A DNA stretch of 11,069 bases from Verrucomicrobiaceae bacterium (GCA_947372405.1 CANBTO010000122.1:1-11069), one strand, 5' to 3'. Shown: positions 1-8,500, counted from the first letter of the stretch. The notes: generated from the letters alone by a model not told the origin. A program made the numbers and translations.

Positions 1-117
1 GAGGCCGTCACGGTCTTCAGGCCGGTGTGAGGAAACCGGGCGGCCCCGGCGGGAGGGTTCGCAAGCTGCAAGGAGGAAAGCCAGCGACGGCCACAGACCG
101 ACGCTACAGAAGCATCG
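1..117 (-). other. Lipoprotein-like reading frame without a normal start (edge fragment)
   Basis: On the minus strand a frame open from 117 to the left edge reads WPSLAFLLAAC followed by EPSRRGRP. This is a hydrophobic core, then a lipobox-like LAAC (Cys codon at 61-63), then a Pro/Arg-rich linker, as in the N-terminus of an exported lipoprotein. The frame has no ATG, GTG or TTG between its upstream stop (118-120) and the hydrophobic part. An ATG at 119-121, with a GGCAGG element upstream, lies in another frame and stops after five codons (TAG at 104-106); a one-base shift there would join the two. It could be a decayed lipoprotein gene, a gene using a rare start, or chance. The plus strand also has an open frame here, and a nine-codon plus-strand tail ending at 28-30 could be the end of another gene. 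Confidence 0.25.
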
Positions 118-223
118 TCATGGCAATGTGACCTGCCGTGATACATCGCTTTTCCAAGGATTCGGTTTTTTAAGACTTGGTCCGCCGGAATGGCCAGCTA
201 AAAATCCATGATGAACGGAATCG

Positions 224-242
224 CCGGAATCCGTAATTCCGG
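224..242. repeat. Perfect 7-bp inverted repeat upstream of the 282-1034 gene
   Basis: The arms CCGGAAT and ATTCCGG flank a 5-base loop and end 39 bases before the ATG at 282. The left arm is preceded by CG, and the resulting nine-base string CGCCGGAAT also occurs at 183-191, so it is a direct repeat 39 bases apart. No T-run follows on either strand, so it does not look like an intrinsic terminator. It could be an operator or a leader-RNA hairpin. The structure is seen directly; the function is unknown. Confidence 0.5.
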
Positions 243-281
243 GTCGGGTTTCATATAGCTCAGCCCAACCCTCCGACCCTG

Positions 282-1034
282 ATGAAAATCCCTTTCGCAA
301 GCGCCATCTCGTTGATTTTTTTCGCGCTCGCCATGGCGGGGCATCTCAATGCCCAAAAACTTTCAGGTGAAAAGGTCGTTGGATCGACCTCGCCAAATCA
401 TGATTACACGGTCTTTTGCACTGCGGATGGTGTTCGTGATCATTTCGAACATTTCATTATCGACGTTCGGAGTCTTCGTTCCAAATCCAACATCCGTCTC
501 GTGAGAACGAGGGATTTGGACATGACCCACAGCGACGACGACTTCAGCTCAGTCATGCTTTATGAGTTTCTAGGATGCCAAACCCACGGTATCGTTCACA
601 AGGTGGAGGAAGAGATCGACCCGCTATTTGATTATTACGTGCATTGGAATTCCAAATCCACGCTATTGTGCATTGAGGGTGGCGAACGCAGGTTCTGGCA
701 TTGCTGCATGTATCGCAAGACCCGGAACGGTTTCACGGAAGTCCGGTTCGACAAGGCACCTGGCGAGAAGCTTGTGCAATTCACGAAAGAGTCCACCCAC
801 AAAATCCACAACATGGGAGTCACCCGGTTCGAAAAATATCAACATGAAGGACCTAGCGTTCATCTGCTTGAGGATGGCTACGTGGCCATTGATGCTGATA
901 CTGGCCAACACAGTCCTGACTTCGCATGTCTTCCGGAAGAAAAACAGCAGCGGATGAATGTCGGCTATGATCTCTATTTCCTCTGGCATCTCGGCTCCAC
1001 GGGGAAAATGAAGTTTGTCGGATTCTGCCGCTAG
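282..1034 (+). CDS. Secreted protein of unknown function
   Basis: I do not recognise this 250-residue protein. Residues 1-24 form a clear Sec signal peptide: Lys2, a hydrophobic stretch around residues 8-19, and a likely cut after HLNA before QKL. The mature part is mixed alpha/beta in appearance and contains seven cysteines (46, 99, 130, 141, 142, 216, 249), including an adjacent HCC at 140-142, which suggests disulfides or metal binding after export. It has no membrane segment beyond the signal and no catalytic motif I can name. No good Shine-Dalgarno sequence precedes the ATG. It is the only confident plus-strand gene and converges on the minus-strand cluster with 21 bases between the stops. 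Bases 541-600 are 45% GC by count, against 68% at 1741-1800, so it may be of different origin. The signal peptide and the continuous 250 codons support it as real. Confidence 0.72.
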   Translation: MKIPFASAISLIFFALAMAGHLNAQKLSGEKVVGSTSPNHDYTVFCTADGVRDHFEHFIIDVRSLRSKSNIRLVRTRDLDMTHSDDDFSSVMLYEFLGCQTHGIVHKVEEEIDPLFDYYVHWNSKSTLLCIEGGERRFWHCCMYRKTRNGFTEVRFDKAPGEKLVQFTKESTHKIHNMGVTRFEKYQHEGPSVHLLEDGYVAIDADTGQHSPDFACLPEEKQQRMNVGYDLYFLWHLGSTGKMKFVGFCR

Positions 1035-1055
1035 ATTGCATCAACAAGAGCTTTC

Positions 1056-1319
1056 TCATGACATTCCCGCCGGGAACCCGGGAAAAGCATCTTCCGCTTC
1101 TTTGGTGTTCACTTCGATGAAGAGTTGGGGAGTGAACGCATGCCCCATCCACAAAGCTCCGCAGCGGGTGCAGCGGCATAGATAAGTGTGCTGCTTTTCA
1201 TTCGCGATGATTTCGTCCAGACCTTCGAAGTCGCCGTTCCGGGTTTTTTCACATGCGGCGCACATGACATTGGTTTTCCAACGGCAAAGGCCGGGAAGTT
1301 GGGTTTCCGGCGTCCGCAT
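1056..1319 (-). CDS. Small four-cysteine, zinc-ribbon-like protein
   Basis: This 87-residue protein has no signal peptide. C20-x2-C23 and C50-x2-C53-Gly form two knuckles of the kind that hold one zinc ion in a zinc ribbon; C12 and C48 are additional cysteines. After the second knuckle comes GALWMGHAFTPQLF, then an acidic C-terminal tail. I do not recognise the family, and zinc binding is inferred from cysteine spacing only. The ATG directly follows the TGA of the DUF1460 gene (TGAATG), which implies translational coupling; the AGG in the last codons of that gene sits only three bases before the ATG. A second in-frame ATG at 1263-1265 (residue 19, just before the first knuckle) would still keep both knuckles, but it lacks a ribosome site. 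It is the last minus-strand gene of the cluster. Confidence 0.66.
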   Translation of the reverse strand: MRTPETQLPGLCRWKTNVMCAACEKTRNGDFEGLDEIIANEKQHTYLCRCTRCGALWMGHAFTPQLFIEVNTKEAEDAFPGFPAGMS

Positions 1320-2276
1320 TCACCTGCCGGCGACGGTCTTCTGCCAGAGCGGGGAAGGGGGGAGGTCGTTGGGGCGGCAGATGACGATGCCGGAGTGTTT
1401 CGGCGAATCGTTGAGGTAATCGGTGATGGGTCGGTCGATGATGACCATGCGGCCCTTGTCGCGATCCGAGGTGGCGTGGGTGAAGTAGGCGCGGTTGTTG
1501 AGGCGGACGATCATGCCGACGTGGGAGGTGTAGCCGCTTTTGTCATTGGAGGTGATGGCGCAGATGTCACCGTTCTGGAGGTAGTTTTCGACGGCGCGCA
1601 CCTTGGACTTGGGCACCTGATAGACGGGAAGGCGGGAAACCTGTGACTCGACGCTGCCCATCGGCGCGATGAGCGAGGGATTGCAGCGGAGGTAGCGGTA
1701 GTTCTTCCACTGGACGGTCATTTCGTGGATCTCGCGGTGCATCCTTTCCGCACCCGGCAGGCGGGGGGTGATGTTGGTGGCGTAGCCGCGGAGCTGGTTG
1801 TTGTAGAAGACCTCCTCCAGGTGGTGCATGCGGCTGAGGTAGCTGCCGGTGCAGACGCCGTTGCGGTAGCGCTCGATTTCCACCATCTGGAGCATGTCCA
1901 CGGGTTTGTAGGGACCGGGCTTGTAGCGCAGCATGCGGGCGATCGCGAGGGAGTTCTCGTAATAGGTCCAGCAGTCCATCTGCTTGAGGTTCGCGACCGG
2001 AGACTCGATGTGGTCGTCCACCTCGAGCGTGTAGTTGAGGTAGGGGGTGCCGACGAGTTCGCGGGCGACTTTGATGGTGCGTTCCCCGAGCGGAAGAGCC
2101 CGCCAGTTCTCGCGTTCCGCCTTGGCAACGATGGCCTGGAACTTCGATTCACCCTGGAAGACCGTGCCGAGAGGCAGGCGCGGCGGGGACGGGGCAGGGA
2201 CGGGCTGGACTGCCATCGCGACCCCGGCTACGAGGCAGGAAACAGCGGCGGCGAGACATGAAGACTTGAGTTGCAT
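1320..2276 (-). CDS. DUF1460 family, N-acetylmuramoyl-L-alanine amidase-like exported protein
   Basis: 318 residues. The signal peptide spans about residues 1-22 (Lys4, hydrophobic core, cut near AMA before VQP), followed by a Pro-rich linker. The rest matches the DUF1460 fold, a papain/NlpC-P60-like group annotated as N-acetylmuramoyl-L-alanine amidase-like. The signs are GTPYLNYTLE at 76-85, Asp101-Cys102 in QMDCWTYYENSLA (likely nucleophile), the SRMHHLEEVFYNNQ helix near 148-161, NGDICAI at 235-241, and SHVGMIVR at 251-258, where His252 is the likely catalytic base. A THATS segment follows at 266-270. The expected role is cutting peptidoglycan peptides in the periplasm. AAAGG six bases before the ATG is a reasonable ribosome site. 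A 99-base gap separates it from the acyltransferase upstream, so it could have its own promoter, although I could not identify one. The substrate is not deducible. Confidence 0.86.
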   Translation of the reverse strand: MQLKSSCLAAAVSCLVAGVAMAVQPVPAPSPPRLPLGTVFQGESKFQAIVAKAERENWRALPLGERTIKVARELVGTPYLNYTLEVDDHIESPVANLKQMDCWTYYENSLAIARMLRYKPGPYKPVDMLQMVEIERYRNGVCTGSYLSRMHHLEEVFYNNQLRGYATNITPRLPGAERMHREIHEMTVQWKNYRYLRCNPSLIAPMGSVESQVSRLPVYQVPKSKVRAVENYLQNGDICAITSNDKSGYTSHVGMIVRLNNRAYFTHATSDRDKGRMVIIDRPITDYLNDSPKHSGIVICRPNDLPPSPLWQKTVAGR

Positions 2277-2375
2277 GCTCTGCCTTTAGCCTATTTCGAC
2301 AAAGGAGCAAAGGGAACATTGCGCCTTTCGGTTACAATGGCGGAGCTTCTCACGTTTTCGGTGGCGGAGGCGGAG

Positions 2376-3299
2376 TCAAACACGCGGACTCCTGGAGAGC
2401 ACCTGCTCGAAGACAAACCACTGGTTCCAGTGTTTCCGCGCCGTTTGGAAAACCGCGGCGGCCCAGATCCTTGCGGCCTCATCGTCATCGCCGCGGCGTC
2501 TTGGCGGGAGCTGGAGCGGGGCGTGGACGGTCACCCGGTAGCGCCGCCAGCCATCGCGCGTGATGAAGAGCGGATAGCAGGGCGCGCCGGTGGCCCTCGC
2601 CAGGAACAAGGGGCCTTTCGGCAGGCGCATGTGAAGCCCGCTTTCCACCTCCACGTCCATCGGTGACACATCGAACATCACGCGGTCTCCCTGCACGGCG
2701 ACGATGTTGCCCTCCTCTAACAAACGCGCGAGTTCGATGCCGAGCATGTCGCCGCTGCGGTTGTAGAGGGATTTGAAGTTCGGATAGGCGGCTTCTTTTC
2801 TGCGGATTTCCTGTTCGCGGATCTTCTGGGTCTCGGGTTCGCGTTCGGGCGCGCGGACGGTGTAGAGCGTGCGGTTGAAACGCGAGGCGAACATCGGCGC
2901 GGCGATGTCGTAGTTCCCCATGTGGGCGGTTAGAATGACGCAGCCATCGGTGCGGGCCGAGAGTTCGTCCATGTGCGCCAGTCCCTCGACCACCCAGTCC
3001 ACGCCGCCCGTTCCCGTTTCGCAGCGCAGCGCGTCCACGAAGGTGAGCGAGAAGTTCCAGAACACGCGCCATGCCCCCAGAACCGCGCGCGGCCCGCTCC
3101 ACTGTGGATGCATCGCACGGAGGTTGCCCGCCACCGCGCGCCGCTGCGGTCCGGAAATGACGAAGAACAGCAGGGTCCAGCCTGCAATGAGCACCGGTTC
3201 GAGAAACCATGGCGTCACCTGCAGCGCGTGCGCCAGGAAGCGGGTCGGCAAGTCGCCGAACACTCCTAATCTAACGGCACGCCGCGTTTTCCCGCTCAT
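2376..3299 (-). CDS. LpxL/HtrB-family lipid A (lauroyl-type) acyltransferase
   Basis: This 307-residue protein belongs to the bacterial lipid A acyltransferase family, whose members transfer an acyl chain from acyl-ACP to a lipid A precursor or related lipid at the inner membrane. A single hydrophobic segment at about 31-49 would anchor it. The catalytic HX4D box is H126-MGNY-D131 within LTAHMGNYD. Other family marks are VQGDR at 202-206, a LPKGPLFLARATGAP block at 226-240, and the WNFSLTF region at 81-87. Length is typical of LpxL, LpxM and LpxP. There is no strong ribosome site; the start is 15 bases after the rnhA stop, so reinitiation from rnhA is plausible. The acyl chain and acceptor cannot be read from sequence. 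Ornithine-lipid or other acyltransferases of the same fold are alternatives, so I give no gene symbol. Confidence 0.86.
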   Translation of the reverse strand: MSGKTRRAVRLGVFGDLPTRFLAHALQVTPWFLEPVLIAGWTLLFFVISGPQRRAVAGNLRAMHPQWSGPRAVLGAWRVFWNFSLTFVDALRCETGTGGVDWVVEGLAHMDELSARTDGCVILTAHMGNYDIAAPMFASRFNRTLYTVRAPEREPETQKIREQEIRRKEAAYPNFKSLYNRSGDMLGIELARLLEEGNIVAVQGDRVMFDVSPMDVEVESGLHMRLPKGPLFLARATGAPCYPLFITRDGWRRYRVTVHAPLQLPPRRRGDDDEAARIWAAAVFQTARKHWNQWFVFEQVLSRSPRV

Positions 3300-3314
3300 C
3301 GTTGAAGTTTTCTG

Positions 3315-3788
3315 TTAGCTACCGGACGGCTCGAATCCGGAGTCTTCGTGCAGGTGCTTCCCGGCGACCGCGATGTTGGCGAGTTCGTCACAGCGCTCGT
3401 TTTCGGCATGCCCGGCGTGTCCCTTCACCCAGTGCCAGCGGATCTTGTGTCCGTCCATCGCGGTGATCAGTTTCCGCCAGAGGTCCTGGTTTTTCACAGG
3501 CTTCTTGTCCGAGGTGATCCAGCCGCGGCGCTGCCAGCCATCGATCCACTTTTCGTTGATGGCCTGGATGAGATACTTCGAATCCGAGTGGAGTTCCACC
3601 TCGCAGGGTTCGGACAGCAGTTCCAGCGCGGCGATGGCGGCGCGAAGTTCCATGCGGTTGTTAGTAGTCAGGCGGTAGCCGGAGGACAGCTCCTTGCGAT
3701 GTCTGCCACTGACGAGAACCGCGCCATAAGCACCGGGGCCGGGGTTGCCCTTGCAGGCTCCGTCCGTATGGATGACCACATGTTTCAT
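3315..3788 (-). CDS. rnhA: Ribonuclease HI
   Basis: This cytoplasmic enzyme cuts the RNA strand of RNA-DNA hybrids (R-loops, Okazaki primers) using two metal ions. The 157-residue protein carries the complete catalytic set at positions almost identical to the E. coli enzyme: Asp9 in [13 protein letters not shown], Glu47 in NNRMELRAA, Asp69 in LHSDSKYL, His124 in VKGHAGH and Asp134 in NERCDELA. The basic, Trp-rich handle ([10 protein letters not shown], 81-90) used for substrate binding is present, so this is the bacterial type rather than an archaeal-like short form. The start ATG overlaps the stop of the upstream SGNH hydrolase gene (ATGA), and there is no separate ribosome site, which indicates translational coupling. 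The short C-terminal tail after residue 145 is unremarkable. Its placement between envelope genes is unusual but probably has no direct functional meaning. Confidence 0.97.
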   Translation of the reverse strand: MKHVVIHTDGACKGNPGPGAYGAVLVSGRHRKELSSGYRLTTNNRMELRAAIAALELLSEPCEVELHSDSKYLIQAINEKWIDGWQRRGWITSDKKPVKNQDLWRKLITAMDGHKIRWHWVKGHAGHAENERCDELANIAVAGKHLHEDSGFEPSGS

Positions 3789-4711
3789 GGGGTGGCCTGA
3801 ACGGGAGTCTTCGGCTGCGATGCGGAGCGGTATTTCTCCATCAGTTCCGCTGCCTGTTGGTTCGCTTCATCCAGTGGCATTCCTTTTGGGACACCGGGGC
3901 GGGTATGGCGGGTCTGGGTGAGCCAGGCGTGTTTGAGAATCCCGCTGCGCTTGAGGAGGATGGATAACGGGTCGCCAGTGGCGAGCTGGGGGGAACCTGG
4001 AAGTTCAAGCATCGGCCAGAGTTGCTTGCAGACCGAGGTGGCGATGAAATCATGGCCTTCGTTTCCGGGATGGACGTTGTCATTCGCGTAGATGAACGCG
4101 GGATTTTTGAGTTTCTCCGCGGCTACGGCTTGTTTGAGATCGGGACGTATATCGATCACTTTCCAGCCGCTGGAGCGCTGCGACACGAGCCACTGGCTGT
4201 AGCTATCCAGGACTGCGTCGTAGTGATTGCCGTCCTTTTCAGGGTGGTCGGCATCGAAAAGGGGAGGAGTGATGAAAACGACCGTGGCGCCACTGGTTTC
4301 ACCGGCGGTTTTCAGTTTGAGACAGCCGTCCTGATAGGCCTTCATGCGCGCCTCATCGAGAGGAAGATAGATGCCATCGTTCATGCCATAACAAGCAAGA
4401 ATCAGGGTTGGCTTGAAGGCTTCGAGTATCCGCTCAAGACGCTCATGCAGGCATGGGCGAGGAAACTTTCCGCCTGCATGCCCGGGCTCCGAAAGGCCGG
4501 AGACGGTCTCGCTGCTGAGGCCGAAGTTGACGATCTCGGCATCCGCGAACCGAGGGGTGCTTCTCAGCGAGTATTCCACCTGGGTAGCCCAGCGGCCGGC
4601 ATAGGTGATGCTGTCCCCAAGGATGGCGACGCGTTGAGGAACTGCGGCAGCGACTGCGCTCAGAAAGATACCGGCAGGAACGACCAAATTGGCGAAAAAA
4701 CGGCTGATCAT
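3785..4711 (-). CDS. Secreted SGNH/GDSL-type hydrolase (second of tandem pair)
   Basis: 308 residues. The signal peptide spans about 1-23 (Arg4, hydrophobic core, cut near AVAAA before VPQ). The SGNH blocks are all present: nucleophile Ser34 in ILGDSIT, Gly64 in NFGLSSE, Asn111 in YGMND, and the acid-base pair Asp211/His214 in NDNVHP. These enzymes are esterases, often deacetylating sugars or removing acyl groups outside the cytoplasm; the substrate is unknown. After the catalytic domain there is a tail of about 90 residues with [20 protein letters not shown] at 264-283, which I recall from SGNH proteins of Planctomycetes and Verrucomicrobia. The frame stays open for 168 codons before this ATG, but that part is the shadow of the preceding gene. 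I chose the ATG at 4709-4711 because a signal peptide begins there and it forms an ATGA overlap with the preceding stop. Its own TGA overlaps the rnhA start. Confidence 0.9.
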   Translation of the reverse strand: MISRFFANLVVPAGIFLSAVAAAVPQRVAILGDSITYAGRWATQVEYSLRSTPRFADAEIVNFGLSSETVSGLSEPGHAGGKFPRPCLHERLERILEAFKPTLILACYGMNDGIYLPLDEARMKAYQDGCLKLKTAGETSGATVVFITPPLFDADHPEKDGNHYDAVLDSYSQWLVSQRSSGWKVIDIRPDLKQAVAAEKLKNPAFIYANDNVHPGNEGHDFIATSVCKQLWPMLELPGSPQLATGDPLSILLKRSGILKHAWLTQTRHTRPGVPKGMPLDEANQQAAELMEKYRSASQPKTPVQATP

Positions 4712-5493
4712 GGTTTTGTTGTGGATTGAATGAAGGGCTGAAGGGCATCCGCCCAGATCTGATAGCCTTTTTCGGTAGGGTGGCAGAAATCCGGCGCCAG
4801 TTCCTTGGTTAGAATTCCGTCTGGTGTCAGCAGTTTCGGCCCGATGTCCAGAAACACGAAGCCTTTCTCCCGGGCCATGTCGGCTAACAGAAGGTTGGTT
4901 TCCCCGATGAGTTTTCTGCGAGGGTGATCCGGTTTCTCTTCCCGCGGAAACACCGCCATCAGAACGATCTTCGTGTTGGGAAGCTTCTTGCGGACGCCTT
5001 CGCACACCGCCAGCACGCCGGCTGCGATCTCCGGAGCGGTGTTCTGGCGGGCGTTCTTCGTCTGGCTTGTGTTGTTGGTGCCGATGTGGATGACGACCAG
5101 TCCCGGCTTCAGGCCATCGAGTTCGCCATGATCGATGCGCCAAAGCACGTTCTTGGTGCGGTCCCAGCCGAAACCAAGATTCAGTGTCCGTGATTTTCCA
5201 AAAGCCGAATCCCACGCGTGTGGGCCATTCGCATGATTCGATTTCGGCTCGCCAGCCCAGAAGTGGGTGATCGAGTCGCCGATCAGCACGATCTCCGGGT
5301 TGACCGCGCCCTTGATGCGCAGGACTTCCTCATGGCGTTTCCACCAGTCGTAGCTGTCGTTTTCAAGCTTGGGAACCGGGATGACGGCCGAGTTTTCCAG
5401 AGTGGAGGCATCGGGAGCCGCCAAACCCATTCCAGTCATCGAAAGCAGAATGAGTGCGAATGCGGTAAGGGGAATGGCCATGGCTCGATTCAA
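4708..5493 (-). CDS. Secreted SGNH/GDSL-type hydrolase, PAF-acetylhydrolase Ib-like (first of tandem pair)
   Basis: 261 residues counting from a TTG start, or 257 from the ATG at 5479-5481. A hydrophobic export signal ends near GLAA (about residue 26). The catalytic blocks are Ser74 in LIGDSITHFW, Gly107 in LNLGFGWDRT, Asn140 in IHIGTNN, and Asp235/His238 in APDFCHPTEKGY. The block order and the IGTNN/DFCHPT wording resemble the platelet-activating-factor acetylhydrolase Ib-like branch, which removes acetyl or short acyl groups; the actual substrate is unknown. It differs clearly from the SGNH gene that follows, so the pair is not a recent duplication. The TTG version supplies a positively charged residue (Arg3) for the signal peptide, but that TTG lies inside a perfect hairpin, which favours the ATG. 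Neither has a strong ribosome site. The gene starts 44 bases after gltB, or 56 with the ATG. Confidence 0.91.
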   Translation of the reverse strand: MNRAMAIPLTAFALILLSMTGMGLAAPDASTLENSAVIPVPKLENDSYDWWKRHEEVLRIKGAVNPEIVLIGDSITHFWAGEPKSNHANGPHAWDSAFGKSRTLNLGFGWDRTKNVLWRIDHGELDGLKPGLVVIHIGTNNTSQTKNARQNTAPEIAAGVLAVCEGVRKKLPNTKIVLMAVFPREEKPDHPRRKLIGETNLLLADMAREKGFVFLDIGPKLLTPDGILTKELAPDFCHPTEKGYQIWADALQPFIQSTTKP

Positions 5494-5509
5494 GCCGTTG
5501 TCGGCTTGA
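5490..5509 (-). promoter_or_regulatory. Perfect 8-bp hairpin between gltB and the first SGNH gene
   Basis: On the minus strand the arms TCAAGCCG and CGGCTTGA enclose the loop ACAA. The hairpin begins 28 bases after the gltB stop, and its 3' arm contains the TTG start candidate of the SGNH gene; the ATG candidate follows nine bases after the hairpin. No T-run follows, so an ordinary intrinsic terminator is unlikely. It could be an mRNA-stabilising or processing hairpin that sets different expression of gltB and the downstream genes, or it could sequester the TTG. The structure is seen directly; the role is inferred. Confidence 0.6.
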
Positions 5510-5537
5510 GATCAAGACATGGTCTCGGGGCGTGAGA

Positions 5538-8500
5538 TCACTTCGCCGCTGCCGGAGTCGATGCCGCTTCGTGTTTTTCCTCCGCGGCTTCGAGTTCGGC
5601 GTGTTCCTTGGCGATGACGCGGACGAGCTTGAGGGTGGTTTCGTCCCAATCCGCGAGAAGTTTCGCGGCTTGAGGGCTGCCGGTTTGTGCCAGATGCTCT
5701 TCAATGAGGACTTTCGCAGCGGCGATGTCGCGTGGTCGCCTGACCGGCAAGGCGACGACCATCTCCGAGTTCACCCGGGAGAAAAACTTGCCGTCGACAT
5801 CGTAGACGAAGGCGGTGCCGCCGGACATTCCCGCACCGAAGTTCTTGCCGGTTTTTCCAAGAATGACGACGGTGCCGTTGGTCATGTATTCGCATCCGTG
5901 ATCGCCCGTGCCTTCGACGACGGCAGTGGCCCCGGAATTTCTAACGGCAAAGCGTTCGCCCGCGCGGCCGTTGGCGAAAAAGCGTCCGCCGGTGGCACCG
6001 TAGAGGCAGGTGTTTCCGCAAATGGTGTTGGTGGCCGCTTCGAAGCTGGCGGTTTCCGAGACCCTGATGACGATCTCGCCACCGGCCATGCCTTTGCCGA
6101 CGTAGTCGTTGGCCTCGCCAGTGAGTTCGAGTTTCACGCCGGATACCAGGAAGCATCCCAGCGACTGGCCGGCCGTTCCTCGCAAGGCGAGGCGAATGCT
6201 GCCAACCGGAAGTCCTCGGTCGCCGTGCACTTCGGCAATGCGTCCGGACAGGCGGGTGCCGATGTTGCGATCGGTGTTGACGACATCGTAACTCAGCGAA
6301 ACCGGCTGACGATCGGGAAGGAGACGAATGGCCTCGAGGGTCTCCGACGAAACCGATTCCGGACCATATTCGGGAGGGATTGCGGAATGGCGGCCGGAAA
6401 CGGTTGCTACAAGGTCTACGAGGATTTGTAGATCCAGCGCCGGTTTTGCGAGTCCGTCGTTGCGCTCTTTTGTCCGGATGCGGGAAATTGTCCTGCCTGT
6501 GCGGGCGCTGAGTTCCGGCACCACATCTTTAAGCAAGGCGCTGAAATCGAGCGTATTGGCTTTCGGGTGATCCGGGACATGGCGTTGTTTCAGAAACTCC
6601 GGACGTCCGATCAGTTCGCATAGTGTACGGATGCCGAGGCTGGCCATGATTTCGCGCGCCTCGCTGGCTACCGCATCGAAGTAGTTGATGACCATATCCG
6701 GCGTGCCTTTGAATTTGGCGCGGAATTTCGGGTCGGTGGTGGCGATGCCGACCGGGCACGTGTTCAGGTGGCACTTACGAACATAGACGCAGCCCATCGC
6801 AATCATGGCAGTAGTGCCGAAATTGAACTCCTCGGCTCCCAGTGCGGCGGCGATGATCACGTCGCGTCCGTTGCGAATTCCGCCGTCGGTGCGGAGCGTG
6901 ACACGGTCGCGAAGATTGTTGATGAGCAGGGTTTGCTGGGCTTCGGCAAGGCCGAGTTCCCATGGCGCGCCGGCATGTTTGGTCGAGGAAAGGGGGGATG
7001 CTCCGGTCCCTCCGTCATGGCCGGAGATCAGAATGTTGTCTGCAGAAGCTTTGGCACAACCCGCGGCCACCGTGCCGACTCCGGATTCGGCAACCAGTTT
7101 CACGGTGATCCGCGCGCGGGGATTCACTTCCTTGAGGTCGTGAATGAGTTGGGCCAGGTCCTCGATCGAATAAATATCATGGTGCGGTGGGGGGGAAATG
7201 AGCTGGACGCCCGGTTGGGTGTTTCGCAGTCGGGCAATCAGAGCGTTGACCTTGTGGCCCGGAAGTTGCCCGCCTTCGCCAGGCTTCGCTCCCTGAGCCA
7301 TTTTGATTTCCAGTTCGCTGGCGTTGACGAGGTAATAGGCGGAAACCCCAAAACGGCCTGATGCGATCTGCTTGATGTAGGATCGTGCGGAATCGCCATT
7401 CGGGTAGGGTTTGTAGCGCACCGGATCCTCGCCGCCTTCGCCGGAATCCGACTTTCCGCCAATCCGGTTCATCGCAATGGCCAACGTCTCATGGGCCTCG
7501 GGAGACAGGGCTCCCAAAGACATCGCTGCTGTCGTGAATCGCCGCCGAATACTCTCCATTGGCTCTACTTCATCCAAGGGAATGGGACCACTCCGGGAGG
7601 GAACAAACTCGATCAGATCTTTGATCGCTACTGGTTTGGTTTCCAATGACACACGAACATAGTCATCGTAATCTTCTGAGCGCCCTGACTTTACGTAAGT
7701 ATGGAAATTCTTGATCACCTCCGTGGTGTAAACATGCCTTTCCCCGGTCTTGCGGTAGCGGTTGTAACCTGGATCACCGAGGTTGAGTGGTTGGTCATTT
7801 GAAACGATTGATTCAAATGCTGCGCGATGCCGGATGATGGACTCCGCGGCAATCTCGTTGAACCCAATTCCGCCGATTTTCGAACAGACTCCGGTGAATG
7901 CAAAGTCCACGACTTCGCGGCCGATACCGATGGCCTCGAAGGTCTGCGCGCCTTGGAAGGAATTGAGGACCGAAATGCCCATTTTGGACATGATCTTGAG
8001 CAATCCTTTTTCAAGAGCCTTGCGATAGTTCGCCATCGCCTTCTGCGGAGTGGTATCCGACGGAGCAGAAAGTTGGCGCACGGTTGCGTAGCCTAGGTAG
8101 GGGCAGATCGCCGTGGCGCCGAAACCAAAACAACATGCGACTTGGTGCACGTCCCGAACCTCCCCTGTCTCCACCACGAGCGAGGCTCGCAACCTCTTGC
8201 GAATGCGGGTCAGGTGGTGATGCACCGTTCCAATCATCAACAGCGTGGGAATGGGAACACGCTGTGCAGAAGTCGACCGGTCACTGAGAATCAAAATATT
8301 GCAACCGTCCAGAACAGCGGATTCGGACTCTTTGCAAAGTTCATCCAGTCTCATCTTCAGACCTTGGGAGCCCGTGTCGACCGACCAAGTGCAATCCAGA
8401 ATCCGGGACGGAAAGCCTTGCTCGTCCAAGTATTTGATACGCTCCAGCTCGTGCTCGAAGAGGATCGCACTATCCAAGCTCACCGAGTGGCAGTGCAGCG

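Noticed and set aside
1..120. GAGGAAA and GCCACAGA strings suggestive of RNase P RNA or a cobalamin riboswitch
   Set aside because: The order and surrounding conserved elements of either RNA are missing.
1064..1076. TTCCC-GCC-GGGAA hairpin between the convergent genes, as a possible terminator
   Set aside because: It lies inside the end of the small Cys4 gene, has a very tight loop, and has no T-run on either strand.
4712..5215. N-terminal 168-codon extension of the second SGNH frame
   Set aside because: It is the shadow of the first SGNH gene; the signal peptide and ATGA overlap place the real start at 4711.
5532..6431. 299-codon open frame on the plus strand, antisense to the gltB end
   Set aside because: It has no recognisable domain and mirrors the high-GC codons of gltB, whose motifs are unambiguous.
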